A stretch of DNA of 64,000 bases from Pseudomonas marginalis (GTDB taxonomy: Bacteria > Pseudomonadota > Gammaproteobacteria > Pseudomonadales > Pseudomonadaceae): positions 1 to 64,000 of the forward strand of contig NZ_FNSU01000002.1 in assembly GCF_900105325.1 (NCBI RefSeq), read 5' to 3'. The translations under genes and the position numbers were made by a program. The notes below the pieces were generated by a model. That model made no database searches. It was not told the origin of the DNA and was given only the letters and a program-made list of their open reading frames with translations. Shown piece after piece: positions 31,018 to 39,483 of this stretch (positions are counted from its first letter, which is position 1; the number at the start of each line of letters is the position of its first letter).

Positions 31018-31036
31018 GATAATGTTTCGCATTCTA
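31018..31036. promoter_or_regulatory. Fur box upstream of the ECF sigma gene
   Basis: GATAATGTTTCGCATTCTA matches 13 of 19 positions of the Fur consensus GATAATGATAATCATTATC, including GATAATG and CATT. It lies 28 bp before the sigma factor start codon, exactly where iron repression of a FecI-type gene is expected. Confidence 0.65.
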
Positions 31037-31150
31037 GACGCTGGTCGTGGCCATTCGCAATTGCCGATGAACAATGTATCCAGCACAATTTTTTGTTCGC
31101 CCCAGGCCCACGCACTAATCTGCAGGCTTTTCCCGGTGGACGGCTTGAGC

Positions 31151-31780
31151 ATGATCGACTTTGCGACCCTGGCAGTTTTTTCAGGTGCTGTGCTGTTGTT
31201 GCTGTTATCCCCGGGGCCGAACATGGCCTTTGTGATCAGCCATGGCGTCACCCACGGCTGGCGCGGGGGAGTGGCTTCGGCCCTGGGCATCGGTGTCGCC
31301 GACATACTGCTGAGCGCATTGACCGCCAGCGGGGTAACGGCGTTGGTCGCCAGTTGGCCGCCATCCTTTGACGTGATCCGCTGTGCGGGTGTGGTCTACC
31401 TGCTGTGGCTGGTGTTCAAGACGCTGCAGAAAAAAACTGGGCTGGAGACTGCCCGCCCGCACCGTGTGCCCCTTGGCCGGGTGTTTCTGCAGGCGATGCT
31501 CAACAGCCTGCTCAACCCCAAGGCGTTGCTGTTTTTTGTGGTGTTTTTGCCGCAGTTCGTACGGCCGCAGGCCGGCTCCATCGCCGTGCAGTTGATGCTG
31601 TTGGGGGGCGTGCTGACTTTGATCGCTGGGGTGTTTCACCTGCTGCTGGGCATATTCGGCGGGGTGCTGAGCCGCTTCCTCGCCAGGCGCCCAAGAGCCG
31701 CCTGGCTACAGAAATGGGGCTTGGCGACGGTGCTGAGCGTGTTGGCGGTGCGCCTGGCGGTGATGTCGCGCCCAGCCTGA
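31151..31780 (+). CDS. LysE/RhtB-family amino-acid exporter
   Basis: The 209-aa inner-membrane protein has six predicted helices. The family signature is near the N-terminus (LLLLLSPGPNMAFVISHGVTHGWRGG), with the second hallmark LNSLLNPKALLFFVVFLPQF near 115-135. Members export lysine, threonine, homoserine lactone or related solutes; the substrate is unknown. The ATG at 31151 is chosen because the family N-terminus begins there. It is divergent from the ECF sigma gene. Confidence 0.88.
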   Translation: MIDFATLAVFSGAVLLLLLSPGPNMAFVISHGVTHGWRGGVASALGIGVADILLSALTASGVTALVASWPPSFDVIRCAGVVYLLWLVFKTLQKKTGLETARPHRVPLGRVFLQAMLNSLLNPKALLFFVVFLPQFVRPQAGSIAVQLMLLGGVLTLIAGVFHLLLGIFGGVLSRFLARRPRAAWLQKWGLATVLSVLAVRLAVMSRPA

Positions 31781-31858
31781 CCCCATGAGGTGAAGGGATT
31801 GTGCGGCGAGCAAGCGGTCTGTGGCCAAACGAGCTTGTTGTGGTGAACGAGCTTCTTA

Positions 31859-31950
31859 TGGTGAGCGAGCTTGCTCGCGCTGGGCTGCGCAGCAGCCCCT
31901 CCAAAGCTTGGGGCCGCTTCGCGCCCCAGCGCGAGCAAGCTCGCTCACCA
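31859..31950. repeat. REP-type inverted repeat (REPIN-like)
   Basis: The arms TGGTGAGCGAGCTTGCTCGCGCTGG (from 31859) and CCAGCGCGAGCAAGCTCGCTCACCA (ending 31950) are perfect reverse complements around a central spacer. The GCGAGC(A)AGCTCGCTCACCA motif is a common Pseudomonas REP type, different from the one at 12116. It lies between convergent genes and may help end both transcripts. Confidence 0.9.
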
Positions 31951-31961
31951 CAGGTACAGGC

Positions 31962-32642
31962 TCAGCCCAGCCGTGCTGCTGCGCGCGCGACGATTTCACC
32001 GCGCACCCTGCGCGATTCGGCGGTGCGTTTGTTGGCTTCTTCCCGCACATGCGCAGGCGCTGTGTCCGGGCGACCCGAATCGAACGGCGGCGCCGGCGCA
32101 TATTCAATCTGCAACTGCACCAGTTGCGCCGCCGCTTCGCTGTACAACTCCGCCGCCAGCACCAGGGCAAAGTCGATACCGGCGGTAATGCCACCCCCGG
32201 TGAACAGGTTGCCGTCACGCACCACGCGCTCCTGTACCGGGATGGCGCCGAGGGGGGCGAGCATGTCGTGGTAGGCCCAGTGCGTCGTCGCCTTGCGCCC
32301 GCGCAGCAACCCCGCCGCGCCGAGCACCAGCGAGCCGGTGCACACCGAGGTCACGTAGCGCGCGGTCTGCGCCTGGGCCTTGAGGAAGTCCAGGGTCTGC
32401 GGGTCTTCCATCAATGGGCCCACGCCGGAACCACCGGGCACGCAGATCACATCCAGCGTCGGGCAGTCGGCATAGGTCATGGTCGGCGTGAACACCAGGC
32501 CCGTGCTGGAGGTGACCGGCGCCAGGTCCTTCCATATCAGGTGCAGTTTCACGTCCGGCAGCGAACCCAATACGTCGTAGGGGCCGGTCAGGTCCAGTTG
32601 CTGAATGCCGGGGAACAACAGAAAGCCGATCTGCAAGGTCAT
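31962..32642 (-). CDS. inhA: Isonitrile hydratase-like DJ-1/PfpI protein
   Basis: This 226-aa DJ-1/PfpI-fold protein has the nucleophile elbow SVCTGSLVLG. The catalytic cysteine falls at C101, the position known in Pseudomonas putida isonitrile hydratase (228 aa), which hydrates isonitriles to N-substituted formamides. LFPGIQQLDLTGPYDVLG is the usual family start. The gene faces away from a GlxA-type regulator with a related domain, suggesting a local regulatory pair. Isonitrile specificity is inferred from family and length. Confidence 0.75.
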   Translation of the reverse strand: MTLQIGFLLFPGIQQLDLTGPYDVLGSLPDVKLHLIWKDLAPVTSSTGLVFTPTMTYADCPTLDVICVPGGSGVGPLMEDPQTLDFLKAQAQTARYVTSVCTGSLVLGAAGLLRGRKATTHWAYHDMLAPLGAIPVQERVVRDGNLFTGGGITAGIDFALVLAAELYSEAAAQLVQLQIEYAPAPPFDSGRPDTAPAHVREEANKRTAESRRVRGEIVARAAARLG

Positions 32643-32732
32643 GAATGAAGCTCCGAGAAAGGGGTAGACGACCTCACTCTAGCGGCCTAGGCTTTGGCGA
32701 ATACGCCATTGAACCCACGAATCACGCCAACC

Positions 32733-33701
32733 ATGCCCAGAATTGTTCACGTACTCGCTTTCGAGAATGCCCAGGTGCTCGACGTCACCGGGCCGCTGCA
32801 GGTGTTTGCATCGGCCAATGACCTGGCGCGCCAGCGTGGCGTGCCGTTGCCTTATGCGGTCACGGTGATCGCCGACCAGGCCGGACCGGTGATGACCTCC
32901 GCCGGCCTGGCGCTGGTGGCCGAGCCGTTGCCTGCGGTCGACCAGCCCTGCGACACCCTGGTGATCGCGGGCGGCTGGGGCGTGTACGGCGCCGCTGAAA
33001 AGCCTGCGCTGGTGGATTGGGTGCGCGAAAAAGCCCGGCACACTCGGCGCATGGCGTCGGTGTGTACCGGTGCGTTTTTGCTGGCGGCCAGTGGCTTGCT
33101 CGATGGTTGTCGCGTCGCCACCCACTGGACCCGTTGCGAAGAACTGGCGCGCAAGTTTCCGGCGTTGACCGTGGAGCCCAACCCGATCTTTATCCAGCAG
33201 GGCGCGGTGTGGACCTCCGCCGGTGTGACCGCCGGTATCGACCTGTGCCTGGCTCTGGTGGAAGAAGACCTGGGCCGCGCCGTGGCCCTGGAAGTGGCGC
33301 GGCACCTGGTGGTGTTCCTGAAGCGCCCCGGCGGCCAGTCGCAATTCAGCGTGACCCTGTCCCTGCAAAAGGGCGGCAGCCGTTTCACCGAGCTGCATGC
33401 CTGGATAGCCGAGCATCTGACCCTCGACCTGAGTATCCCGACCCTGGCCGCCCAGGCCGGCATGAGCGAGCGCAGCTTCGTGCGCCACTACCGCGCTGAA
33501 ACCGGCCAGACGCCCGCGCGCGCCGTCGAACTGATCCGCGTCGAAAGCGCCCGTCGGCAACTGGCGGACAGCACGGCGTCGATCAAGCGCATCGCCGTGC
33601 AGTGTGGTTTCGGCTGCGAAGAAACCTTGCGCCGCAGCTTTATGCGGGCCTTGTCGGTGACGCCCCAGGCCTACCGCGAGCGGTTCTCGCCGGTGGCCTA
33701 G
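32733..33701 (+). CDS. GlxA-type transcriptional regulator (DJ-1/PfpI + AraC HTH)
   Basis: The 322-aa protein combines an N-terminal DJ-1/PfpI-like sensing domain (VHVLAFENAQVLDVTGPLQVF, SVCTGAFLLAASG) with a C-terminal AraC/XylS DNA-binding domain of two helix-turn-helix units (LAAQAGMSERSFVRHYRAETGQTPA; IAVQCGFGCEETLRRSF). It likely controls the divergent inhA-like gene and/or itself. The ATG at 32733 matches the family start; an upstream TTG is possible. Its stop overlaps the convergent hydrolase gene by 4 bp. Confidence 0.88.
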   Translation: MPRIVHVLAFENAQVLDVTGPLQVFASANDLARQRGVPLPYAVTVIADQAGPVMTSAGLALVAEPLPAVDQPCDTLVIAGGWGVYGAAEKPALVDWVREKARHTRRMASVCTGAFLLAASGLLDGCRVATHWTRCEELARKFPALTVEPNPIFIQQGAVWTSAGVTAGIDLCLALVEEDLGRAVALEVARHLVVFLKRPGGQSQFSVTLSLQKGGSRFTELHAWIAEHLTLDLSIPTLAAQAGMSERSFVRHYRAETGQTPARAVELIRVESARRQLADSTASIKRIAVQCGFGCEETLRRSFMRALSVTPQAYRERFSPVA

Positions 33702-34597
33702 GCGAGCAATTCAAACAGGGCGTCGAGGGTGGCCCGCGGTGCTTCCTGGGGAATATTGTGGCCCACACCGGGCAACACCTCCCGCCGGTAAAAAGCGCTG
33801 AAATGCTCCACGTCGTCATCCTCTTGCGACGGCGGGCCCACGCCGTCATCGGCGCCGCACAGCGAAATACTCGGCACCGCAATCGCCGGTTGCCGCGCCA
33901 GGGCCTGCTCGATGGCTTCCAGCGCCGGATCGCCAGGCGCATACATGAAACGATGGCGATAGGAATGAATCACCACCTCGACAAAGTCCGGGTTATCGAA
34001 TGACGGCGCCGTCTGCCCATACAGCCCTGGCCCGTCGGCCCAGGACGGCGACCACAGCGACCACAGCAACTCACAGAGTTCGCGGCGATTGGCCGTCAGC
34101 CCGTCCACACCGCGCTGGGTGTGAAGGTAGAACTGGTACCACAACCGATGTTCCGTCACCGGCGCCCGTGGCTGGCGCGACCTGGCAATGTCCTGGATGT
34201 TATAGCCATCGCCCGTTACCAGCCCGCGTACCCGTTCCGGCCACAGGGCCGCGACGATACACGCGGCACGCCCGCCCCAGTCATACCCGGCCAGGGTGGC
34301 GCGCGGGATCGACAGCGCATCCATGAAATCCAGCAGATCCTTGCCCAGCGCCGCCTGTTGGCCGGAGCGCATCACCTGCGCGTTGATAAACCGCGTAGGG
34401 CCATAACCGCGCAGGTACGGCACCAGCACCCGGTAGCCGCGTTCGGCCAGCACCGGCGCAATCTCGTCATAGCCGCGAGGGTCATAAGGGAAACCATGCA
34501 GCAGGATCACAGGCTCGCCGTCAATGGGACCGTGGGTTTCATACGCCACATCGAGCATGGAGGTGCGCACGTAGAGGAGTGGGGCGGTGATGGTCAT
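33698..34597 (-). CDS. Alpha/beta hydrolase (epoxide hydrolase/haloalkane dehalogenase-like)
   Basis: This 299-aa alpha/beta-hydrolase has the oxyanion motif LLHGFPYDPRGYD and an aspartate nucleophile elbow GYDWGG (about residue 113). That is the pattern of epoxide hydrolases and dehalogenases rather than serine esterases. The C-terminal histidine is in GVGHNIPQE, with an acid in SLCGADDG. CAGGAG lies before the ATG. The substrate is unknown. It shares the strand with the GH15 gene upstream (75 bp gap), so it may be co-transcribed. Confidence 0.82.
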   Translation of the reverse strand: MTITAPLLYVRTSMLDVAYETHGPIDGEPVILLHGFPYDPRGYDEIAPVLAERGYRVLVPYLRGYGPTRFINAQVMRSGQQAALGKDLLDFMDALSIPRATLAGYDWGGRAACIVAALWPERVRGLVTGDGYNIQDIARSRQPRAPVTEHRLWYQFYLHTQRGVDGLTANRRELCELLWSLWSPSWADGPGLYGQTAPSFDNPDFVEVVIHSYRHRFMYAPGDPALEAIEQALARQPAIAVPSISLCGADDGVGPPSQEDDDVEHFSAFYRREVLPGVGHNIPQEAPRATLDALFELLA

Positions 34598-34672
34598 GGT
34601 GGACTCCTGTCAGGTGTTGAAACTCTAGTCGAAAGACATGACGGGATGCCCTGCCTGTAAAGGCAGGGCGCC

Positions 34673-36499
34673 TCAGGGCTGCCAGGTCGTCTTCTCGCCA
34701 CTGAGCTTGCGGTCCAGGAACGTCGCCGCGCTGATCAACGCCAGATGGCTCAACGCCTGGGGCGTATTGCCCAGGTGGCGGGCCTGGCTGTCGAACTCTT
34801 CGGCATACAGGCCCAGCGGGTTGGCGTAGCGCAGCAGTTGTTCGAATTCCAGGTGGGCCTTCTCCACTTGCCCGGCGCGGGCCAGGCATTCGACGTACCA
34901 GAACGAGCAGGCGGCGAATGCGCCTTCGGTGCCTTGCAAGCCGTCGATCGCGTTGTCGTCGTTGCGGTAGCGGTAGACCATGCCGTCGCGCACCAGGCTT
35001 TTCTGGATCGCCTGCAACGTGCTCAGCCAGCGCGGGTCGGTGGCGGCGACAAAACGCACCAGCGGCATCAGCAGCATCGAACCGTCCAGTGCGGTGCTGC
35101 CGATGTGCTGCACAAAATGCCCGCGTTCTTCGTTCCAGAAGTTGCTCCAGATATCGGCATAGATCGCCTGGCGGGTCTGGTCCCAACGTGCAAACGGCGC
35201 CGGCAACGAGCGCTTGGAGGCCAGGCGGATCGCACGGTCCAGGGCCACCCAGCACATCAGCCGCGAATGCAGGAAGTGATGCTGCTCGCCGCGCATTTCC
35301 CAGATGCCCACGTCTTTGCGGTTCCAGATTTCACACACCTGGTCAGCGACTTCCACCGTGTGTTTCCAGCCCTCGTGGGAGATGGCTTCGCCGTACTTGT
35401 TGACCAAGTACACCGCGTCCATCAACTCGCCATAAATATCCAGCTGGACCTGGTCGACCGCGCCATTGCCGATGCGCACCGGCTTGGCGCCGCCGTGGCC
35501 GCTGAGGTGCTCCAGCGTGGTTTCGGGCAGCTCCTGGCGGCCGTCGATGCCGTACAGGATATTGATCTTGGTCGGCTGGCCACAGCAGTCGCTGACCCGG
35601 CCCTTGAGCCAGCGCATATAGGCGTTGGCCTCGTCGACAAAGCCCAGGCGCATAAAGGCGTAGACGGTAAACGAGGCGTCGCGGATCCAGGTGTAGCGGT
35701 AGTCCCAGTTGCGTTCGCCCGCAGGCGTTTCCGGCAAGCCGAAGGTGGCGGCGGCGATGATTGCGCCGTGTTTGCGCGAGGTCAGCAGCTTGAGGGCCAG
35801 GGCCGAGCGGTTGACCATTTCGCGCCAGCGCCCGCGGTAGTTCGACTGCGCGATCCAGCCGCGCCAGAACTTCAAGGTGTGGGCCAGGGCCAGGTCGGTG
35901 CAGACACTCGCCACACGCTCATCGTCCTGGCCGCCGAGTACGAACTCGGCGCCTTCTTCCTGATCCAGGGTGAAGCGGGCCACGGCGGCGTTATCTTCGA
36001 TCTGCAACGGATGGCTGCCGCACAGGCGCATGCCCGGCTGGCCATCGGCGTTGAAACAGATGCTGGCGTTATCCAGGCTCGCCTCGGTGGTGGCGCGCGC
36101 GTAGTCATGGCGCACGGCGCAGCGCAGATGGAGGGTGGCCGTGCCGCTGACCACGCGTACGCGGCGAATCAGCAGGGGCAAGTCGTCGATTTCTTCGCTG
36201 ATGACCAGCAGGTCGGTGATTTCCACCACGGCTTCATCGCTGAGCCAACGGGTTTGCAGCACATTGGTGTCGGGCAGGTAGATCTGTTCGCGGCGGGCGT
36301 TGGGCAGGTCCGGGGTGAGTTGGAACGTGCCGGCATCGGGGGTGTCCAGCAGTGAGCAGAAGATCGACGGGCTGTCGAACTCCGGCCAGCAGAAGAAATC
36401 GATGCTGCCTTTATCGTTCACCAGCGCCGCGCTGCGCATATCGCCGATGATGCCGTGGGCATCGATGGCGCTTTGTGGTTCGTTTTTCAAATCAACCAT
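34673..36499 (-). CDS. Glycoside hydrolase family 15 (glucoamylase/trehalase-like)
   Basis: The 608-aa cytoplasmic protein has the bacterial GH15 layout. The N-terminal beta-sandwich contains IGDMRSAALVNDKGSIDFFCWPEFDSPSIF. The (alpha/alpha)6 barrel contains NWDYRYTWIRDASFTVYAFMRLGF, KDVGIWEMRGE (catalytic acid region) and EGAFAACSFWYVECLARAGQ (catalytic base region). Family members hydrolyse alpha-glucosides or trehalose. The start overlaps the preceding SDR gene by 8 bp, indicating an operon; GGAG lies 10 bases before the ATG, with GTG two codons upstream as an alternative. Confidence 0.9.
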   Translation of the reverse strand: MVDLKNEPQSAIDAHGIIGDMRSAALVNDKGSIDFFCWPEFDSPSIFCSLLDTPDAGTFQLTPDLPNARREQIYLPDTNVLQTRWLSDEAVVEITDLLVISEEIDDLPLLIRRVRVVSGTATLHLRCAVRHDYARATTEASLDNASICFNADGQPGMRLCGSHPLQIEDNAAVARFTLDQEEGAEFVLGGQDDERVASVCTDLALAHTLKFWRGWIAQSNYRGRWREMVNRSALALKLLTSRKHGAIIAAATFGLPETPAGERNWDYRYTWIRDASFTVYAFMRLGFVDEANAYMRWLKGRVSDCCGQPTKINILYGIDGRQELPETTLEHLSGHGGAKPVRIGNGAVDQVQLDIYGELMDAVYLVNKYGEAISHEGWKHTVEVADQVCEIWNRKDVGIWEMRGEQHHFLHSRLMCWVALDRAIRLASKRSLPAPFARWDQTRQAIYADIWSNFWNEERGHFVQHIGSTALDGSMLLMPLVRFVAATDPRWLSTLQAIQKSLVRDGMVYRYRNDDNAIDGLQGTEGAFAACSFWYVECLARAGQVEKAHLEFEQLLRYANPLGLYAEEFDSQARHLGNTPQALSHLALISAATFLDRKLSGEKTTWQP

Positions 36500-37292
36500 T
36501 GTCACGAAACTCCGGGTAAAGGCTCATGCCGCCATCAATGAAGAGGGTGCTGCCGACCACGTAATCCGAGGCGTCACTGGCCAGCCATACCACGGCGTTG
36601 GCCACGTCCTCCACATCGCCGACCCGGCCATAGGGGATCAACTTGAGCAGCTCCTGTTCCGCCGCGCCTTCGGTGGCGGCACGGTTGATCGCCGTACGAA
36701 TCGCCCCCGGCGCAATGCCGTTGATACGGATGCGCTGTTCACTGACCTCCTGGGCGAGGGTGCGCATCAGCATCTCAACGCCGCCCTTGGACGCCGCGTA
36801 ATTCACATGCCCGGCCCAGGGGATCAACTGGTGCACCGAGCTCATGTGGATGATTTTGCCGGCGGCGCGGGATACGCCTTCACGGATGCCCTGGCGCTTG
36901 AAGAGGCGTACCGCCGCCCGGGCACAGAGGAACTGGCCAGTGAGGTTGACGCCGATCACGGCGTTCCAGTCGTCGAGGGTCATGTCGACCACGGCGGCGT
37001 CCTTCTGCATGCCGGAGTTGGCCACCAGGATGTCCAGATGGCCGAACGCCTCGAGGGTCTTTGCGAACAGGCGTTCCACATCGGCTTCTTTCGACACGTC
37101 GGCGCCGATGGCAATCGCCCGGCCGCCCTCGGCGTTGATCTGCTCTGCCAACGCCTCGGCGGGCGCGGCCTGGCTGTTGTAATTGAGCACCACCGCAGCG
37201 CCGGCTTGCGCCAGGGCCCTGGCCGCACCGGCGCCGATACCGGAACTGGCGCCCGTTACCAGCGCCACTTGTTGCTCCAACGAGATATGCAT
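36492..37292 (-). CDS. Short-chain dehydrogenase/reductase (glucose 1-dehydrogenase-like)
   Basis: This 266-aa classical SDR has the cofactor motif TGASSGIG (residues 13-20), NSG in place of NAG, catalytic Ser in HMSSVHQ and YAASK for Tyr-Lys. The sequence resembles SDRs annotated as glucose 1-dehydrogenase. It is probably co-transcribed with the GH15 gene. A glucose released by GH15 could be its substrate, but that is inference. It is divergent from the biosynthetic cluster starting at 37540. Confidence 0.85.
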   Translation of the reverse strand: MHISLEQQVALVTGASSGIGAGAARALAQAGAAVVLNYNSQAAPAEALAEQINAEGGRAIAIGADVSKEADVERLFAKTLEAFGHLDILVANSGMQKDAAVVDMTLDDWNAVIGVNLTGQFLCARAAVRLFKRQGIREGVSRAAGKIIHMSSVHQLIPWAGHVNYAASKGGVEMLMRTLAQEVSEQRIRINGIAPGAIRTAINRAATEGAAEQELLKLIPYGRVGDVEDVANAVVWLASDASDYVVGSTLFIDGGMSLYPEFRDNG

Positions 37293-37450
37293 TGCCCACC
37301 CGACCTTGAATTCGTGAGTTCAAGTAGCTGACTGACGGCGCATAACGGAAGTTCAGCCGTGTGAAATTAGCGACTACAACCATGGTGGAAAATGGAATAA
37401 CAGAAGAATAAAAAATAACCATAAGATACTAAAAAACCGCTAAAAAGCGT

Positions 37451-37481
37451 TTGACAGGGTTTTTTGCCCCGTGTCTTATAA
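37451..37481 (+). promoter_or_regulatory. Sigma-70-type promoter of the biosynthetic cluster
   Basis: TTGACA (37451-37456) is a perfect -35 element. It is followed after 17-19 bases by CTTATAA (37475-37481), a good -10. Transcription would begin near 37488, leaving a leader of about 50 nt before the first gene. The surrounding 37380-37480 is AT-rich compared with the flanks. Confidence 0.65.
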
Positions 37482-37539
37482 GCACACCTCAACCCGCTCC
37501 GCTGGTAGTTCGGAAGTCATGCGGAGTCACCTATAAGAG

Positions 37540-39483
37540 ATGCCTATGTGTTCATCGGCAGCTATAGGGGAACTACCAGAGCAGGGAGCTACGACGTTGC
37601 CTAAGTTAGTTATTTTCGATTGCGACGGTGTACTCGTCCAAAGCGAAGAGATCACCCTGTCTGTATTGATCGGCATGCTTAATGCACACGTACAGGACGG
37701 CAAGACACTGGATAGTGCGTATTTCATTGAGCACTTTCGTGGAAGAAAGATTGCCGATTGTCTGCGCGAAGCAGAACAGTTAATGGGTATTTGTTTGACT
37801 CCTCAGTTTGAAGAGGACTTCCGAGTTCGAGCGCTGGAAGCATTGACGCTTAATGTGAAAGCGACTGATGGGGTACTTGACGTATTGGAAGTGCTGGGAA
37901 TTCCCTATTGCGTAGCCTCGAGTGCGCCGCGCAATAAGATCGAACAGTGTTTACGCCTTGTGGGGTTGTTGCCTTATTTCGAAGGGCGAATATTCAGTTG
38001 TTATGAATTGGGGCGTTGGAAGCCTGATCCGCTGGTGTTTTTAACAGCGTGTGAAACTTACAACGTCGAACCCTGTGATGCGCTGGTGATTGAAGACAGT
38101 GTCACAGGGATTCAAGCCGCCGTGGCAGCCACTATAAAAGTCCTGGGTTTTGGTCCGTTGTCTCGACATCGAATATTGGCCGAAGCCGGCGCGTTACCTT
38201 TTGCCGATATGCGTGAGTTACCGACCCTCATTGATCACGTTACTCAAGGAGCAAGTGTTGTGGGCACACTGGGTTATATAGAGCGACTTAAACGTAATGA
38301 TCCCTGTTCGGAAGTGTGGTGGGATTCGTCGCCCGTGGTGTACGCACCGTATAAACAGCATTTGTTGGACAAGTACCCGGCAGCCGCCGCCCATATCGAA
38401 CAGTTGATGCCGCAGGATCTCTCCCAGCCCTGGGGCTTCAGCAGTGTGACCACCAACCCCCGGCTGGTGACGGCGACGATCCTCGACAAGAAAGAGTACT
38501 GGTCGTCGCGTTTTAATCTGGCCAGCCTGTCTCCCGGCGAATTGCGCAAGCAACTCTACAACGAAGTGATTGCAGAGGGCGCCTCGACGCTCAAGCCGCT
38601 GTGGGTGCAATCGGCCCAGGCCGACGGCTGGATATGCGCCCAAGTCGACCCGTCGGATGTGCGGTGCAGCGAACGCATGACCGCACGAGGCCTGGAGCTG
38701 CATCGCCTGGCCGCGAATGTGATGGTCAAAGTGCCGGGCAGCCTGGAGGGTTTCGCGACGATCGAACACCTGGTGGCCCAAGGCGTTTCGGTCAATATCA
38801 CGTTCTGCTTCACCGTTTCGCAATTCCATGCCGGTCTCCAGGCAATAGAGCGGGGCATCGCCTGCGCCCGCCGCAATGGCGTCGACACCGGCTGTTGCAA
38901 GTATGTGATCACCTTTATGATCGGGCGTTTTTCCTGCCAGCCCGAGTTCGCCTTGCAGGCCGCCGAGCGTGGCCTGGCGCTGGGCCCGGAGGACATGCGC
39001 TGGGCCGAGCTGATGATTTACCAGCAGATCCAGGCCCTGGTCGCGGCCTCGAAGGTGCCGGTCAAGACCCTGCTTTCCAGTATCAAGGTCGACGTTGACG
39101 AACGTGGCCACAAGCACTGCTGGCACTTGGAAAAGACCGGGCTGACCACCACGTGCTACACGCTGACGCCGGAGGTGGTGGAGTTTCTGATCGAGCGTGA
39201 AAGCCACGGCAAACCGGTGGCACCCGCCTGTGAACCCCAGCAGGCGCCGGCTGAGACGTTCGCCCGGCTCATCCGCATTCCGTACTTCTGCGAAGCCTAT
39301 TTCATCGACAGCATCGAGCCCTACGACTTTGGCAATCATGAGGCGTTTATCAACGCCTGCAACGAAGCCAACAGTGCGCATCGGCGCCTGACCGACTACT
39401 GCGTGCGCCTGTGCCCGGTGACGAAGCCTTTCGCACGCTCGCTCAACGCCATCCTGGCCGCTGAATACGGGGTGCTGGCATGA
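37540..39483 (+). CDS. HAD phosphatase-transaldolase fusion protein
   Basis: The 647-aa protein has two catalytic domains. Residues about 20-235 are a HAD hydrolase of the beta-phosphoglucomutase/phosphatase type: FDCDG (D27, D29), SSAPRNK, KPDPLVF and EDSVTGIQAA. Residues about 260-640 are a transaldolase-family barrel with TTNPRLVTAT, a Schiff-base lysine in VMVKVPGSLEG (K397) and GVSVNITFCFT. A plausible role is making and dephosphorylating a sugar phosphate in one polypeptide. The ATG has a poor ribosome site. TTG at 37597, 8 bases after AGGGAG and just before the HAD domain, may be the true start. By eye, the HAD half is clearly more AT-rich than the transaldolase half. It is the first gene of an eight-gene run. 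Confidence 0.85.
   Translation: MPMCSSAAIGELPEQGATTLPKLVIFDCDGVLVQSEEITLSVLIGMLNAHVQDGKTLDSAYFIEHFRGRKIADCLREAEQLMGICLTPQFEEDFRVRALEALTLNVKATDGVLDVLEVLGIPYCVASSAPRNKIEQCLRLVGLLPYFEGRIFSCYELGRWKPDPLVFLTACETYNVEPCDALVIEDSVTGIQAAVAATIKVLGFGPLSRHRILAEAGALPFADMRELPTLIDHVTQGASVVGTLGYIERLKRNDPCSEVWWDSSPVVYAPYKQHLLDKYPAAAAHIEQLMPQDLSQPWGFSSVTTNPRLVTATILDKKEYWSSRFNLASLSPGELRKQLYNEVIAEGASTLKPLWVQSAQADGWICAQVDPSDVRCSERMTARGLELHRLAANVMVKVPGSLEGFATIEHLVAQGVSVNITFCFTVSQFHAGLQAIERGIACARRNGVDTGCCKYVITFMIGRFSCQPEFALQAAERGLALGPEDMRWAELMIYQQIQALVAASKVPVKTLLSSIKVDVDERGHKHCWHLEKTGLTTTCYTLTPEVVEFLIERESHGKPVAPACEPQQAPAETFARLIRIPYFCEAYFIDSIEPYDFGNHEAFINACNEANSAHRRLTDYCVRLCPVTKPFARSLNAILAAEYGVLA

Noticed and set aside
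12116..31950. The inverted repeats at 12116 and 31859 as possible CRISPR or transposon ends
   Set aside because: Each is a single pair of opposed arms without spacer arrays, transposase or target duplications. They match Pseudomonas REP-type palindromes.
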